Source: RUG11237 sp050874665 (GTDB lineage: Bacteria > Bacillota > Clostridia > Lachnospirales > Lachnospiraceae). Taken from it: DNA of 64,000 nt. Position 1 is the stretch's first letter. Each line of letters begins with the position of its first letter. Below the pieces are notes generated by a model. That model had not been told where the DNA came from, ran no database searches, and saw only the letters and a list, made by a program, of their open reading frames with translations. Where the stretch lies: positions 1 to 64,000 of the forward strand of contig JBNMLC010000014.1 of NCBI GenBank assembly GCA_050874665.1. The letters run 5' to 3'. Shown in pieces: positions 54,280 to 63,656 of this stretch. The translations under genes and the position numbers were made by a program.

Positions 54280-54510
54280 CTAGTTGTCTATAGCAACTTT
54301 TATAGGTGAATGCTATTCAATCTCCGCCACACAATCTATATCTTTATCAAACATAGTATGAAAGAAGCACAGCGAATCCACACTTTTGTGATACGTTGGT
54401 CGTTCTGAAACTGTTCCATCCTTGTTATAATCATACCAAGTAACTTCTTCCATTCCATACATATCAATACGTTCATATTTTGCCCTATAAACGCATTTTG
54501 TTATATCCCT
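54280..54510 (-). pseudogene. decayed C-terminal copy of the 189-residue membrane protein
   Basis: Minus-strand translation from 54510 matches the C-terminal region of the gene product at 54564-55133 (RDIxxC, ER, WY-YxKDGT, YHK-DS-CFxxTxF, AEIE, HSPIKV). An in-frame TAG at 54313-54315 stands where the intact gene has Gln in AEIEQHSPIKV. The N-terminal half and membrane segments are missing. It lies directly downstream of the intact gene, so it is the remnant of a tandem duplication. Confidence 0.88.
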
Positions 54511-54563
54511 TAAATGCTATATGATATTGTTACTACACTCATTTTTTTCTTTTCTTACAATAC

Positions 54564-55133
54564 CTATTCTATTACCCTCACTTTTATAGGTGAGTGCTGC
54601 TCAATCTCCGCCACAATATCAATATTTTGAGCAAAAGTAGTATAAAAATAACATTGACTATCTGTCGTTTTATGATAATTAGGCTCTTGCGGAAGGGTAC
54701 CGTCTTTTTTATAATTATACCAAGTCCCCTCAACAACGCCATGTAACGTTACACGTTCAATTTTTTTATTAAAATCGCAATCTCTTATATCCGTATAATA
54801 CATTTTATTGTATTCCATTTTTGACGTTTTTCTATCATAGTAATGTTTCTCTCTGTATATCACAAGATAATCTTCGTAAAATCTCATTTCAAACGGAGAG
54901 GGCTGAGGTTTATTTCCTCCTTTATAAATAACCAGAATTACAAGTCCTACAAATAAACATTTTATTCCTAATGACATTTCTGAAAATAGATTTACTCTTA
55001 ATGCCAAGGAAGCAATCACAAGAACTGCTATTATAATCCATAAAGCTTTCTTTACAATGTATAATGCAAAACTATTATTCTTAGGAATTAATACTCTTTC
55101 ATTTGCTTTCAATATGTACTTTGGTTCTGACAT
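54564..55133 (-). CDS. two-span membrane protein, immunity candidate (YcxB-like)
   Basis: A 189-residue protein: two membrane segments (about 28-46 and 54-71), then a cytoplasmic beta-rich domain resembling the YcxB/PH-like group (FYEDYLVIYREKHYYD, YYTDIRDCDF). It follows the LXG-like gene by 21 bases and has a tandem pseudogene copy, both typical of immunity genes beside polymorphic toxins. The immunity role is inference from position and duplication, not from fold. Confidence 0.7.
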   Translation of the reverse strand: MSEPKYILKANERVLIPKNNSFALYIVKKALWIIIAVLVIASLALRVNLFSEMSLGIKCLFVGLVILVIYKGGNKPQPSPFEMRFYEDYLVIYREKHYYDRKTSKMEYNKMYYTDIRDCDFNKKIERVTLHGVVEGTWYNYKKDGTLPQEPNYHKTTDSQCYFYTTFAQNIDIVAEIEQHSPIKVRVIE

Positions 55134-55154
55134 TCTTATACCTCCAATTCATTT

Positions 55155-56660
55155 TTATACTGTAACTATTCCTACTTTAGGCATTTTAATTTTCGGGATA
55201 CCTATATTAACACTGGACACCTCGCTTAGCTTACTTATTATATCCTTACTAATAACCACATCACTAGAAAAAATAGAATATTTCTCAAACGACTCTTTCA
55301 TCGTTTTAAAAGTAGATACAATATCTTGTGCTGTGATTCCCTCCGAAAATTCAAAACGCATTTGCCCATCTACATCCTGTTGCAAATTTATGACACTAGC
55401 TATTGTTATATTTGGTAAAATAAACTTATCCATAGTATCATTTATGCTTAAAAACTCTTCCCTCCCCTCTGTGAGCATATCAAAACTATTTTTTATACTT
55501 TTAAGCCCATCTTCGACTGTGTCAAAATTTGCATAATCATTTTTTAAGTTTTTCTTAAGATTATTCATGAAATCTGTGCCAAAATTTTGAGCCTTATCTT
55601 TAAAGAAGTCCCAATTTTTTGCCCTCACAGCTTCTTTCACATTTGTAACCCCCTCACTCATATTTATTTTTATCTTACTCGAAAACGCTACACCTGTATC
55701 TTTAGTAAAAACATCCTTCATCTTTATTTCATCCAAATCACTCACAATTTCTTTTGTCCATTTATAACCATTTTTCAATAAATCTTTAGCACCATCTGCT
55801 ATATCAATCACATCACAAACAAAACTAACTATATCAATACCCACTGCAAGATTATGCAACAACTTAGAATCTGTTCTTCTTCGTATTGTATCTTGAATAG
55901 TATTTTCACCACTTATTCGCTTTGCCAACGCGGGATCTTGATTCTCGCTTTTATTCGTTTCATACAGCGCGATGCCCTCATTCACTATATCTACTACTCC
56001 ATTCATAACAGAAATAACTCCGCCAACAACGGCGGCAACGGCTACAACTCCCGCCCAAGTTAGCGCACCACCCGCTAATATTGCCAAAACAGCCGGCCAC
56101 GCCACAACTATAGCACATATACTAATAGCTATCGCTAACACTCCCGATATAATACTAATAGTAAATTGTTTTCCTCCTTCATAATTCCACCATACTTTAA
56201 CTTTCTGTCCAATGTACTCTTTCAGTGAATTGATTTTGTCTGTAGTATTATTCATCCATCTTCCTATAAATGAGGAATTTTTTATAGATGTCAGGCAATA
56301 ATTAATTGAATTTACCACTGGATTATTTTTGATGTCATAAGCCTTCTTAAATGTAGCGGTTAATTGCGAAACCTTACTTTTTACCGTTTTATCAGTTTCT
56401 ACACATTGATTTTTTAAATCCATTAAATCTTGAGAATATATGGTATATGCCGAAGATTTCTTCTCTAATTCTGATATTTTAGCCTTAGTATTTGTTTTTG
56501 CAGTGTTTATATTTACTGTATGAGTACCACTATAACCTGTTAACTTTTTATAAATACTGTTGTTTAAATGTTCTGCATAGGTATCAAGCTTCTTCGCCAC
56601 CGCCTTTGCTTCGCCGGCTGAATCTTCTAAGCTGCCATATGATATTGTTGCTATACTCAT
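55155..56660 (-). CDS. LXG-like T7SS effector candidate
   Basis: A 501-residue protein without signal peptide. Residues 1-160 are helical and LXG/WXG-like (AKAVAKKLDTYAEHL, KLTGYSG). Residues about 165-226 are strongly hydrophobic and Gly/Ala-rich. The C-terminal 270 residues are mixed helix and strand with no toxin motif I recognise. It follows a coiled-coil gene and a WXG100 gene and is followed by a membrane-protein gene, which mirrors the YwqH-YwqI-YwqJ-immunity order of LXG modules. A glycine-rich middle and absent catalytic motifs would suit a membrane-active or unknown effector. Confidence 0.68.
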   Translation of the reverse strand: MSIATISYGSLEDSAGEAKAVAKKLDTYAEHLNNSIYKKLTGYSGTHTVNINTAKTNTKAKISELEKKSSAYTIYSQDLMDLKNQCVETDKTVKSKVSQLTATFKKAYDIKNNPVVNSINYCLTSIKNSSFIGRWMNNTTDKINSLKEYIGQKVKVWWNYEGGKQFTISIISGVLAIAISICAIVVAWPAVLAILAGGALTWAGVVAVAAVVGGVISVMNGVVDIVNEGIALYETNKSENQDPALAKRISGENTIQDTIRRRTDSKLLHNLAVGIDIVSFVCDVIDIADGAKDLLKNGYKWTKEIVSDLDEIKMKDVFTKDTGVAFSSKIKINMSEGVTNVKEAVRAKNWDFFKDKAQNFGTDFMNNLKKNLKNDYANFDTVEDGLKSIKNSFDMLTEGREEFLSINDTMDKFILPNITIASVINLQQDVDGQMRFEFSEGITAQDIVSTFKTMKESFEKYSIFSSDVVISKDIISKLSEVSSVNIGIPKIKMPKVGIVTV

Positions 56661-56675
56661 TTTTTTCTCCTATCT

Positions 56676-57098
56676 TTAAATTGATAAAGCTTTCGTTGCT
56701 TCCTCAAGCTCTGCCCTTTTTTCCCTTTCATATTGTCTGTAATTTGTATCTCTGCTCGCCTCCGCCATAATCTTCTTTGTTTCTAATGCGGATATTTCAT
56801 TTTCTAGTGCCACTATGACCTGATTTAAATTTCTATCCGCCGTTGCTGTCTTTTCTTTTTGATTAAGACACTCACTTGCTGTGCTGGTAAATTTAGAATC
56901 ATGGCGTACCGATTTTTTTAAATCTTCCTTCAAATCTTCCAATTCTACGTTCACGTTTCTTTGTTCATCATAAAAATCTCCGGTTAAGCTATTGTTTATA
57001 GCCTTCAATTCTTTTATGTTTTCTGCATAATCCTCTGCTTCCTTCTTATACTTCAAATATAATTGATAATAATAATTACTATTCGCCAAATAACTCAC
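56676..57098 (-). CDS. coiled-coil LXG partner (DUF5082/YwqH-like)
   Basis: A 140-residue almost fully helical protein with long heptad patterns, starting YYYQLYLKYKKEAEDYAENI and ending in YRQYEREKRAEL, which carries a YxxxE-type pattern. Known: in Bacillus and Streptococcus, DUF5082-type and DUF5344/WXG-type helical partners are encoded just before LXG toxins and help their export. It lies nine bases after the WXG100 gene. Family assignment is by pattern and context. Confidence 0.72.
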   Translation of the reverse strand: MSYLANSNYYYQLYLKYKKEAEDYAENIKELKAINNSLTGDFYDEQRNVNVELEDLKEDLKKSVRHDSKFTSTASECLNQKEKTATADRNLNQVIVALENEISALETKKIMAEASRDTNYRQYEREKRAELEEATKALSI

Positions 57099-57107
57099 CT
57101 TCTTTTC

Positions 57108-57434
57108 TTATTTGTCCATTGCCATCCTGAATTCCTGCCTGATATCATCATCCGCCTCTTCATACGCTGCTTCTGCCTCCACCAGTGCATCATAAATATC
57201 TTGCAATGTATCTCCAAAGTCTTCAATCTTTCTAATTAACAGATTATACTGGGACTCAAACTCATTATGTCCCTTGCCTACCCAGTTTTCATCAACTTCT
57301 GAAGTAATATCAGATACTTTTTTATTAATCTCTTTGTAAGAATCAACAATATTTTTTATTTCTCTATGGACGTCATATATTTGTTTCGTATTAATATTAC
57401 CGTCACATATTACTGCAGCACCTTTTTTTCCCAT
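57108..57434 (-). CDS. WXG100 family protein (DUF5344-like)
   Basis: A 108-residue helical hairpin with the WVG motif in the turn (DENWVGKGHNEFE) and a perfect YEEAD (YxxxD) export signal near the C terminus. Probably a secreted or co-secreted partner for the coiled-coil and LXG-like proteins. It begins 15 bases after essC. Confidence 0.9.
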   Translation of the reverse strand: MGKKGAAVICDGNINTKQIYDVHREIKNIVDSYKEINKKVSDITSEVDENWVGKGHNEFESQYNLLIRKIEDFGDTLQDIYDALVEAEAAYEEADDDIRQEFRMAMDK

Positions 57435-57449
57435 CCTTAGTTTCTCCTT

Positions 57450-60400
57450 CTACTCAAAAATTTTAATTTTAGAATATGTTCCATTTTTAAAACGATATCC
57501 CATAGTTTTGTCAAATAAAGAGTCTGATCTAACCCTTCCGGAAATCTCAAAGAATTTATTTTCTGTAATCGGTGCAAATAATAAACCTTTCCTTTCTTCT
57601 CTGATAATTTTTAATACATCTGAAGAATTAAAACCAACCGTTTGATTTTCAACCTGCATCAAAAGCAGAAACGCCTTAATATCATTAGCTCTTTTTATAG
57701 CACTTGCCAATTCTTTTCCAGCATTTTTATCCGCACAAATCTGTCGGAAGACTTCCTGATTGTTTAATACTAGCAATATTGTTGATTCATCTGTTCCATT
57801 CTCTCCCTCCTCCCTAATAGTTAATTGTCCATAAAAGTCACTAAGCATTGCCATTCCTTCTGAAACATCCGATGTATAATTCTTCACAAATCCATAAGTG
57901 TTAACGGATTCAAGATTTCTCTGCTTATCATCAATTACTATAGCTTCCACATTATGAAATACAATGTTTTTTGCTATCATATGCATAAACAATCTTGCAA
58001 ACTGTATGCGTGCATCCGTATCTCCCACCAATGCAAGGGAACCCGTCTGATTCATGTCAATCATAGAATAGTCTACGGTAGCAAAATCCATTCCAATTGG
58101 TATTATGCCACTTGCACGAAATTTTGTAATATCTTGCTGCATCACATCTTTCAATACTAATTTTTCCGGAACTACCGGTATCTGTGTTGCCCTTTCGTTG
58201 AACATATGATTTCTGTTTTCAATATATTCTTTCATTTCCTGACTTCTTTCAGCCTCTTTATTGCCTTGACCAAATATTGCTGCTTGCCATTCTAAAATCC
58301 GCTTATCCAGAGAAAACAGACCGCTACCTGGATTTTCTCTTGGTGTTTTTCTACAGTGTCCAAATGCATTACTGTACTCCGTAGAATCATTACAATTCAA
58401 GACAATTTTTTTTCCAAAATTTGTTTGAATTCTATAGTTAAGTGCATTGGAATTTGCTGCTGTAATAATAAAGGAAATTCCCACTCCCTGTGCTTCACGG
58501 CTTAAGCTATGTAGTTCATCTGACTGATTTGGAAAATACTCTTTAAACGCCGCCATGTTATCAATCACAACCACAACGAGTGGTATATCTGTGTATCCTG
58601 CTTCCAAATATGCAGCAAAATTCCCCACTCCCTTTCCGGCCAAAATAGTTTTTCGTTTAACTACAAAATCGTTTAAGAGTTTGAAAAGATTTTTGCATTT
58701 TTCCTCTTCACCGGATAACACAACGCCACCAACATGTTTTGAATTTTCAAAAAGTTTAAGTACCATGCTTCCGCAATCGACCAAATATAAATTTACTTGC
58801 TTTGGAGTATATTTTTTTATAACTCCATATAGAATAGTCTGTAACAAAACTGTTTTTCCCATTTGTGCTGAGCCCACAATATAAACATTATCTTTCGACA
58901 ATTCAACACTGACAATTCCCTGCTTCTGTTGTTCCGGATCATCATACCTTCCAATCGGTACACTTATTACATATGCAGATTCAATACTATAATTCAGTTC
59001 TTCTGTATGAATAACTGTTTCCAGCGGTGGTAAACAAATTCCAGGTAGTTTTTTTATATTACTTGATTTACAGTATGTATTAACATAATCTACAATTGCC
59101 TGTAACTGTGTAACTTCAGTAGTGACTTCATTCTTTTTCTTATTAGTATATTTTAGCTTCTTTTTCCCCCACAAATTACATTCGTATATAGAATAAATAT
59201 TTTCATTAACATCATTTCCAACAGGTATACTAGCACCACTATATGCTGATTGTATCAATTCGAAAATTTCATTATTGCCTACCTGAAAATATGCACGTCC
59301 CGGTTCAACAATTTCCGCAGCCACAGGTGTTTTTATAACTTCATTACTGTCTTCTTTCGTCTGAACCTTTAAACAAAGTTTAAACTTTGAATTTGACCAT
59401 ATCTGAGCATCTATTACGCCTGCCGGTTTCTGTGTTGCTAAAATAAGGTGCACACCTAATGTTCTACCAATACGTGCTGCGGATATTAATTCCTTCATAA
59501 AATCAGGGTATTCAGCTTTTAATTCTGCAAATTCGTCCACTATCATTATCAAATGAGGCATAGGTGCAATAACCTTTCCTGCTTTATAAAGCTTAATATA
59601 ATCATTAATATGATTAACCCCTGCCTCCATAAACATTTCCTGACGCTTTACCAATTCTGCCTTTATAGACAGAAGTGACCTGTCAATTTCTCTTCCATCA
59701 ATATTAGTAATAGTTCCAATTAAATGTGGCAGATTCGTAAATTGATTTGCCATTCCTCCACCTTTAAAGTCAATCACAACAAAGCTAACATCATACGGAT
59801 GAAAAAGCACTGCAACAGAAAGAATATAGGTCTGAAGTATCTCACTCTTTCCTGAACCCGTAGTTCCGGCAACCAAGCCATGAGGTCCATGAGCACCAGA
59901 CTTATCGCAAATATCTAAAGCAACTATTTCATTATTACTTTTTACGCCTATCGGTGCAGCAATTGTCTTATATACTTCTGAAGCAGCCCAACGTTTTTTC
60001 AAATCTAAATCTTCAACAGACATAATGTCTAACAATTCAAACATAGATATATTTTTTGTCAGTTGTCCCTCCAGTGAAACTTCATCTACACAAACAGCTC
60101 CCAGCTTAAGTGCAATCTCCTCTGCTGTTTCATTCGATATAGCCGGATAAGAAAACTCTGATACAATTTCTCCGTTCACTGCCTTTAACGCATGACCTGT
60201 TTCTTTCGAATTTAGATGTATAATCTCTGTGCAACCCATCGGAAGATTTTCTTCATATTCTTCCAAAAACACAAAAGTAAAACCATAGTCCGCACAATTT
60301 TTTATATATTTGGATACGGGATGCCGATTAATTGATGATGTATTTGTCACAAACACAACATATTGTTCTTCAAAAATACATTCTTTGTTTTCTTCCAAAC

Positions 60401-61973
60401 AACTTTCTCTGCCAGACAAAATACTATAAAACGTTTCAAGTAATAAATTTTTACTTTCTTCGTCGCATACAATATTTCTTACGTCTAATTGTTCATTCTC
60501 CACATTATGCAGCCAACGAATCCAGTTAAATTCTTCTACATATTCACTATCTAATATATAAGCCAAGCGAACTTCCTTAAAAAAATGTCGTATTGCCAAA
60601 TCTAATGTCATATTCTTTAACATTTGTTTAAGTTCTTTCTTATTTCCAACAATTCCTATGCCACATGCCACATTAAAATCTGATATAATAGGTGCATCTT
60701 CAATATAACGATATTTTTGAGCGATCTGCTCCGGAAGTAGTACCAATGGATCTTCCGCATCAATTAATTCCTGTTTCGTAAAAACAACCCGATTTTGTGA
60801 TTCTATTCGCCCTGTCCCAAGATAAACTTGAAGATAATCTTTATCCTCAATAGTCTTTTCAAATAATCTTTTTCCAAATTTCTTTGCCTCATGCAAACTA
60901 TTTTCCAAAGACTCATAAATAATTCTACGTATCCTTAATTCATGTTCTCTGGACTCTTGTATTAATATTTCCTTTTCCTCTATATATTTTGTATATGCTT
61001 CTTCACGTTTCTTTATAGCTTCTCTAAAATTCTTTTTATCCTGTACATATGTAACAATAGATACAATTATCCCCATCGTCATAGAAACTGCACTATATAT
61101 TACAAACGTCCCACCCCCACCAATAATACCTCTTAACACAATTGTCATAATAAGCATAACAATTGCTGGCAACAATATCAGCAATATGCTTTTCTTATTC
61201 AACATTGGTTTTGATGTAGGTTGTTGAATCTCAATTGACTCATCTGGTATATTGTATTGAATTCTTGTATTACGATTAAATCTAGGATATTCAAACACCG
61301 TTGTTTGCTGCTCCAAAATCATTTCATCCAACCCATTTAGACATATATTTTGCTGTGTAGAAGCGAAAAGGCTGTCATTACGATAGTAAAAGCTAAAACA
61401 ACCAATCGAAAAAAAATCGGTTTCTCGAATTTCTTTTTGTTTAGACATTCTTATACCATTAACATAAACTCCATACTTACTCCCAAAATCTATCAGATAC
61501 AGCTTATCATCTTGTCTTTTTAAAACAATTACATCATCACCTACATATCTGTCTTTCAATAAAATGTCAACGTCTTGTCTCCCTCCTATTTTAATTTCAT
61601 TTTTCTTGGAAATATTTATCTTGCGATTATAATCTTTCTTTTCATAATCAAAATCAATCATAAAAGAAATAAAAAACATTTCATTATCTGAACTTTGACA
61701 ACACACTTTCATCTCAGTTCCATGCTCCAACTGCAAATTTACTAATTTACGAACATCCCCCAAATTAAAATACAAGTTATCTGAACAGACAACATTCCAC
61801 TCTTCTCCTATCTTCGTAAAAGCCAAAAATATCGTTTCACCAAACAATTCTTTTCTTAGCCTCACATCCATACCAATGGCTGTTCCTACGGTGACCCTTT
61901 CCATATCTGGCGTTAAGTTAATTTCTTTATATAAATTTCTATTAGAAATAATAATCTTATACCTGCTTTTCAT
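57450..61973 (-). CDS. essC: T7SS ATPase EssC (FHA-FtsK/SpoIIIE type)
   Basis: Membrane motor of type VIIb secretion, 1507 residues. Two FHA-like domains occupy 1-200, and two membrane segments lie at about 262-310. Then come three FtsK/SpoIIIE ATPase domains. D1: Walker A GTTGSGKS (703-710), Walker B IVDEF (811-815). D2: Walker A GSAQMGKT (1034-1041), Walker B VVVVID (1133-1138). D3: degenerate, LVGDTDAR at 1315-1322 without a P-loop Lys. Length and order match EssC of Firmicutes. It is essential for WXG100 export in known systems. Confidence 0.95.
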   Translation of the reverse strand: MKSRYKIIISNRNLYKEINLTPDMERVTVGTAIGMDVRLRKELFGETIFLAFTKIGEEWNVVCSDNLYFNLGDVRKLVNLQLEHGTEMKVCCQSSDNEMFFISFMIDFDYEKKDYNRKINISKKNEIKIGGRQDVDILLKDRYVGDDVIVLKRQDDKLYLIDFGSKYGVYVNGIRMSKQKEIRETDFFSIGCFSFYYRNDSLFASTQQNICLNGLDEMILEQQTTVFEYPRFNRNTRIQYNIPDESIEIQQPTSKPMLNKKSILLILLPAIVMLIMTIVLRGIIGGGGTFVIYSAVSMTMGIIVSIVTYVQDKKNFREAIKKREEAYTKYIEEKEILIQESREHELRIRRIIYESLENSLHEAKKFGKRLFEKTIEDKDYLQVYLGTGRIESQNRVVFTKQELIDAEDPLVLLPEQIAQKYRYIEDAPIISDFNVACGIGIVGNKKELKQMLKNMTLDLAIRHFFKEVRLAYILDSEYVEEFNWIRWLHNVENEQLDVRNIVCDEESKNLLLETFYSILSGRESCLEENKECIFEEQYVVFVTNTSSINRHPVSKYIKNCADYGFTFVFLEEYEENLPMGCTEIIHLNSKETGHALKAVNGEIVSEFSYPAISNETAEEIALKLGAVCVDEVSLEGQLTKNISMFELLDIMSVEDLDLKKRWAASEVYKTIAAPIGVKSNNEIVALDICDKSGAHGPHGLVAGTTGSGKSEILQTYILSVAVLFHPYDVSFVVIDFKGGGMANQFTNLPHLIGTITNIDGREIDRSLLSIKAELVKRQEMFMEAGVNHINDYIKLYKAGKVIAPMPHLIMIVDEFAELKAEYPDFMKELISAARIGRTLGVHLILATQKPAGVIDAQIWSNSKFKLCLKVQTKEDSNEVIKTPVAAEIVEPGRAYFQVGNNEIFELIQSAYSGASIPVGNDVNENIYSIYECNLWGKKKLKYTNKKKNEVTTEVTQLQAIVDYVNTYCKSSNIKKLPGICLPPLETVIHTEELNYSIESAYVISVPIGRYDDPEQQKQGIVSVELSKDNVYIVGSAQMGKTVLLQTILYGVIKKYTPKQVNLYLVDCGSMVLKLFENSKHVGGVVLSGEEEKCKNLFKLLNDFVVKRKTILAGKGVGNFAAYLEAGYTDIPLVVVVIDNMAAFKEYFPNQSDELHSLSREAQGVGISFIITAANSNALNYRIQTNFGKKIVLNCNDSTEYSNAFGHCRKTPRENPGSGLFSLDKRILEWQAAIFGQGNKEAERSQEMKEYIENRNHMFNERATQIPVVPEKLVLKDVMQQDITKFRASGIIPIGMDFATVDYSMIDMNQTGSLALVGDTDARIQFARLFMHMIAKNIVFHNVEAIVIDDKQRNLESVNTYGFVKNYTSDVSEGMAMLSDFYGQLTIREEGENGTDESTILLVLNNQEVFRQICADKNAGKELASAIKRANDIKAFLLLMQVENQTVGFNSSDVLKIIREERKGLLFAPITENKFFEISGRVRSDSLFDKTMGYRFKNGTYSKIKIFE

Positions 61974-61982
61974 TCCTCTCTC

Positions 61983-62243
61983 CTATTCAGTATAATTAAT
62001 GACGCTGCCATTTCTCACGCCAAACTCTGCAAGGGTTTTATTACCACGCAATAGTGCTATGGGATTCTCTGATTTAAGATAGCAATTTTTTATATTCGTA
62101 ACATCTATTTGCAACTCATACGCTGAATTTAACGCAAAAACCAATTCATTGGCAGAAATAAAAAGCGGAATTTCCAAATCAACTGTAAAGTTTCTTTTTT
62201 TTATATTAAAAATAATTACTGCCGTATCCTTTTCCATAAACAC
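61983..62243 (-). CDS. yukD: YukD/EsaB-like ubiquitin-fold protein
   Basis: An 86-residue beta-grasp protein of the YukD/EsaB family, always found in type VIIb loci. The C-terminal pattern LLRGNKTLAEFGVRNGSVI is typical. It lies nine bases before essC and 14 after the CpaE-like gene. Known role: cytoplasmic T7SS component; not conjugated like ubiquitin. Confidence 0.9.
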   Translation of the reverse strand: MFMEKDTAVIIFNIKKRNFTVDLEIPLFISANELVFALNSAYELQIDVTNIKNCYLKSENPIALLRGNKTLAEFGVRNGSVINYTE

Positions 62244-62257
62244 CTCTCTTTTACATA

Positions 62258-63301
62258 TTACATTACCATCAAAGAAATTTTTTGTATATCTCTTTCCTCC
62301 GCAAGCTGTTGCACATCAATCGATTCTATATTTTCTATCTCTTTCACACAGTCACTTACTATATAATCATCAAATATGTCCAAAACTTTTTCATTTGCTT
62401 TATAACGGTTACAAACATAAAAATATTTTTCAAAATTATCGTAAACCATATTTTTCTTCAAGACATTCATTGAATATTTTGTTTTCTGATTTCTGTTTCC
62501 GACCAAAATCACATTATCTGCTTCAGCAATCATTACTGCTTTCGCCTTATCAAAAACTGTATCTGTATCTACTACAATATAGTCATACTCATCCGCTTCT
62601 TTCACTGCTTTTATTATTTTGTTATAAATGAAATAATCCAGATTAAGTGCTGACAACGCAACACCAAATGGTTGAAAATAATCCATTATTTCTGTATCAA
62701 TGATACCTTTTATTTTCGTATACAATTCTCCTTCAGAATTATTCAAATCCATTGCTACGTTATTCGAAATAGTTGTTGTTGTTTTAAAATAATATTGAAA
62801 TGTATTCATTCTTTCAGCATTAATATATAACACCTTGTGCTCTTTTGCCATATATGCCCCAATTCCCAATGCCAACGTAGTTTTCCCTACTCCTCCCATT
62901 GGTGAATACACTACTACAACCCTCGTTTTACTTAACTGCTTATCTGTACACACCTGAGCCAGACAGTTGTTAGAGTTAATCACTTGCTGATAAATATTGT
63001 TAGTACTTGAATATTTTAAAATTTTTTTGACTGTGGAATCTTTTTCTATTATGTCTACAGGATTTTCATGTAACACAAATATATTTTTAATATTATTCTG
63101 TCTTAATTCAGAAAAGTATAATTCTTCACTTACAATCAAAACCTCTACTTCTCTTTGTTGTGCAAAATATTCTTGAAAATATTGTTGATTTGTAATTATT
63201 TCCAGTTCTACTTTTTCTCCTAATTCTTCTACTAATTTTTGTTCCAACACCGCTATATAATCTTCATCAAAATCTGCAAGCACTACAACTGGCCTTGTCA
63301 T
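62258..63301 (-). CDS. CpaE/MinD-like ATPase at the head of the T7SS operon
   Basis: A 347-residue protein. Residues 1-125 form a receiver-like domain without a clear phospho-Asp pattern (VVVLADFDEDY, EVLIVSEE). Residues 127-347 form a SIMIBI ATPase with SPMGGVGKTT (Walker A 135-142). The lysine that normally precedes GG (KGGxGKT) is Met here. Later strands include YIVVDTDTVFDKA. Known CpaE proteins position Tad pili; here linkage to YukD and EssC suggests positioning or regulating the secretion system. It has GGGAGAGG before the ATG. Confidence 0.82.
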   Translation of the reverse strand: MTRPVVVLADFDEDYIAVLEQKLVEELGEKVELEIITNQQYFQEYFAQQREVEVLIVSEELYFSELRQNNIKNIFVLHENPVDIIEKDSTVKKILKYSSTNNIYQQVINSNNCLAQVCTDKQLSKTRVVVVYSPMGGVGKTTLALGIGAYMAKEHKVLYINAERMNTFQYYFKTTTTISNNVAMDLNNSEGELYTKIKGIIDTEIMDYFQPFGVALSALNLDYFIYNKIIKAVKEADEYDYIVVDTDTVFDKAKAVMIAEADNVILVGNRNQKTKYSMNVLKKNMVYDNFEKYFYVCNRYKANEKVLDIFDDYIVSDCVKEIENIESIDVQQLAEERDIQKISLMVM

Positions 63302-63329
63302 CTTACGCCTCTCCCTCTCTTTTCATCAT

Positions 63330-63363
63330 TTGTCAGAATTTGATATATAACTTCTTCTGACAA
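63330..63363. promoter_or_regulatory. inverted repeat in the T7SS operon leader
   Basis: TTGTCAGAA (63330-63338) / TTCTGACAA (63355-63363), perfect nine-bp arms 16 bases apart, about 28 bases before the CpaE-like start and just upstream of its ribosome-binding site. It is transcribed, so it may fold in RNA or bind a regulator in DNA. Confidence 0.55.
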
Positions 63364-63453
63364 CTATTTGTTTCTATATCTCTATAATGATTTTATAAAT
63401 TTCTGCACATTCTTTTCTTATAATACCTCATGTTAATTATTCTGTAAACGTTG

Positions 63454-63482
63454 ATTTTATATTTTATTCATATTTTTGTCAA
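63454..63482 (-). promoter_or_regulatory. promoter of the T7SS operon
   Basis: TTGACA (63477-63482), 17-bp spacer, TAAAAT (63454-63459) on the minus strand. It gives a leader of about 145 nt containing the inverted repeat. Confidence 0.7.
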
Positions 63483-63620
63483 TTCTCTTATTTTTCTTTA
63501 ATTTTTTTCTTATTTTTTCGTCATTTTTCTTCTGGTTGTATAATCAAAATAACTTTTATACATTAATTGAAAATTCACAATATCTTTAAATTTCCTTAAC
63601 GGTGTTACAATAACCAAACC

Positions 63621-63656
63621 AAAAAGAGCGTAGTCGCTTTGCGACTACGCTCTTTT
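63621..63656. terminator. strong bidirectional terminator
   Basis: Sixteen-bp perfect stem (63622-63637 with 63641-63656), three-base loop, A-rich left and T-rich right flanks. It ends candidate sRNA 2 on the minus strand and insulates it from the T7SS operon. Confidence 0.88.
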
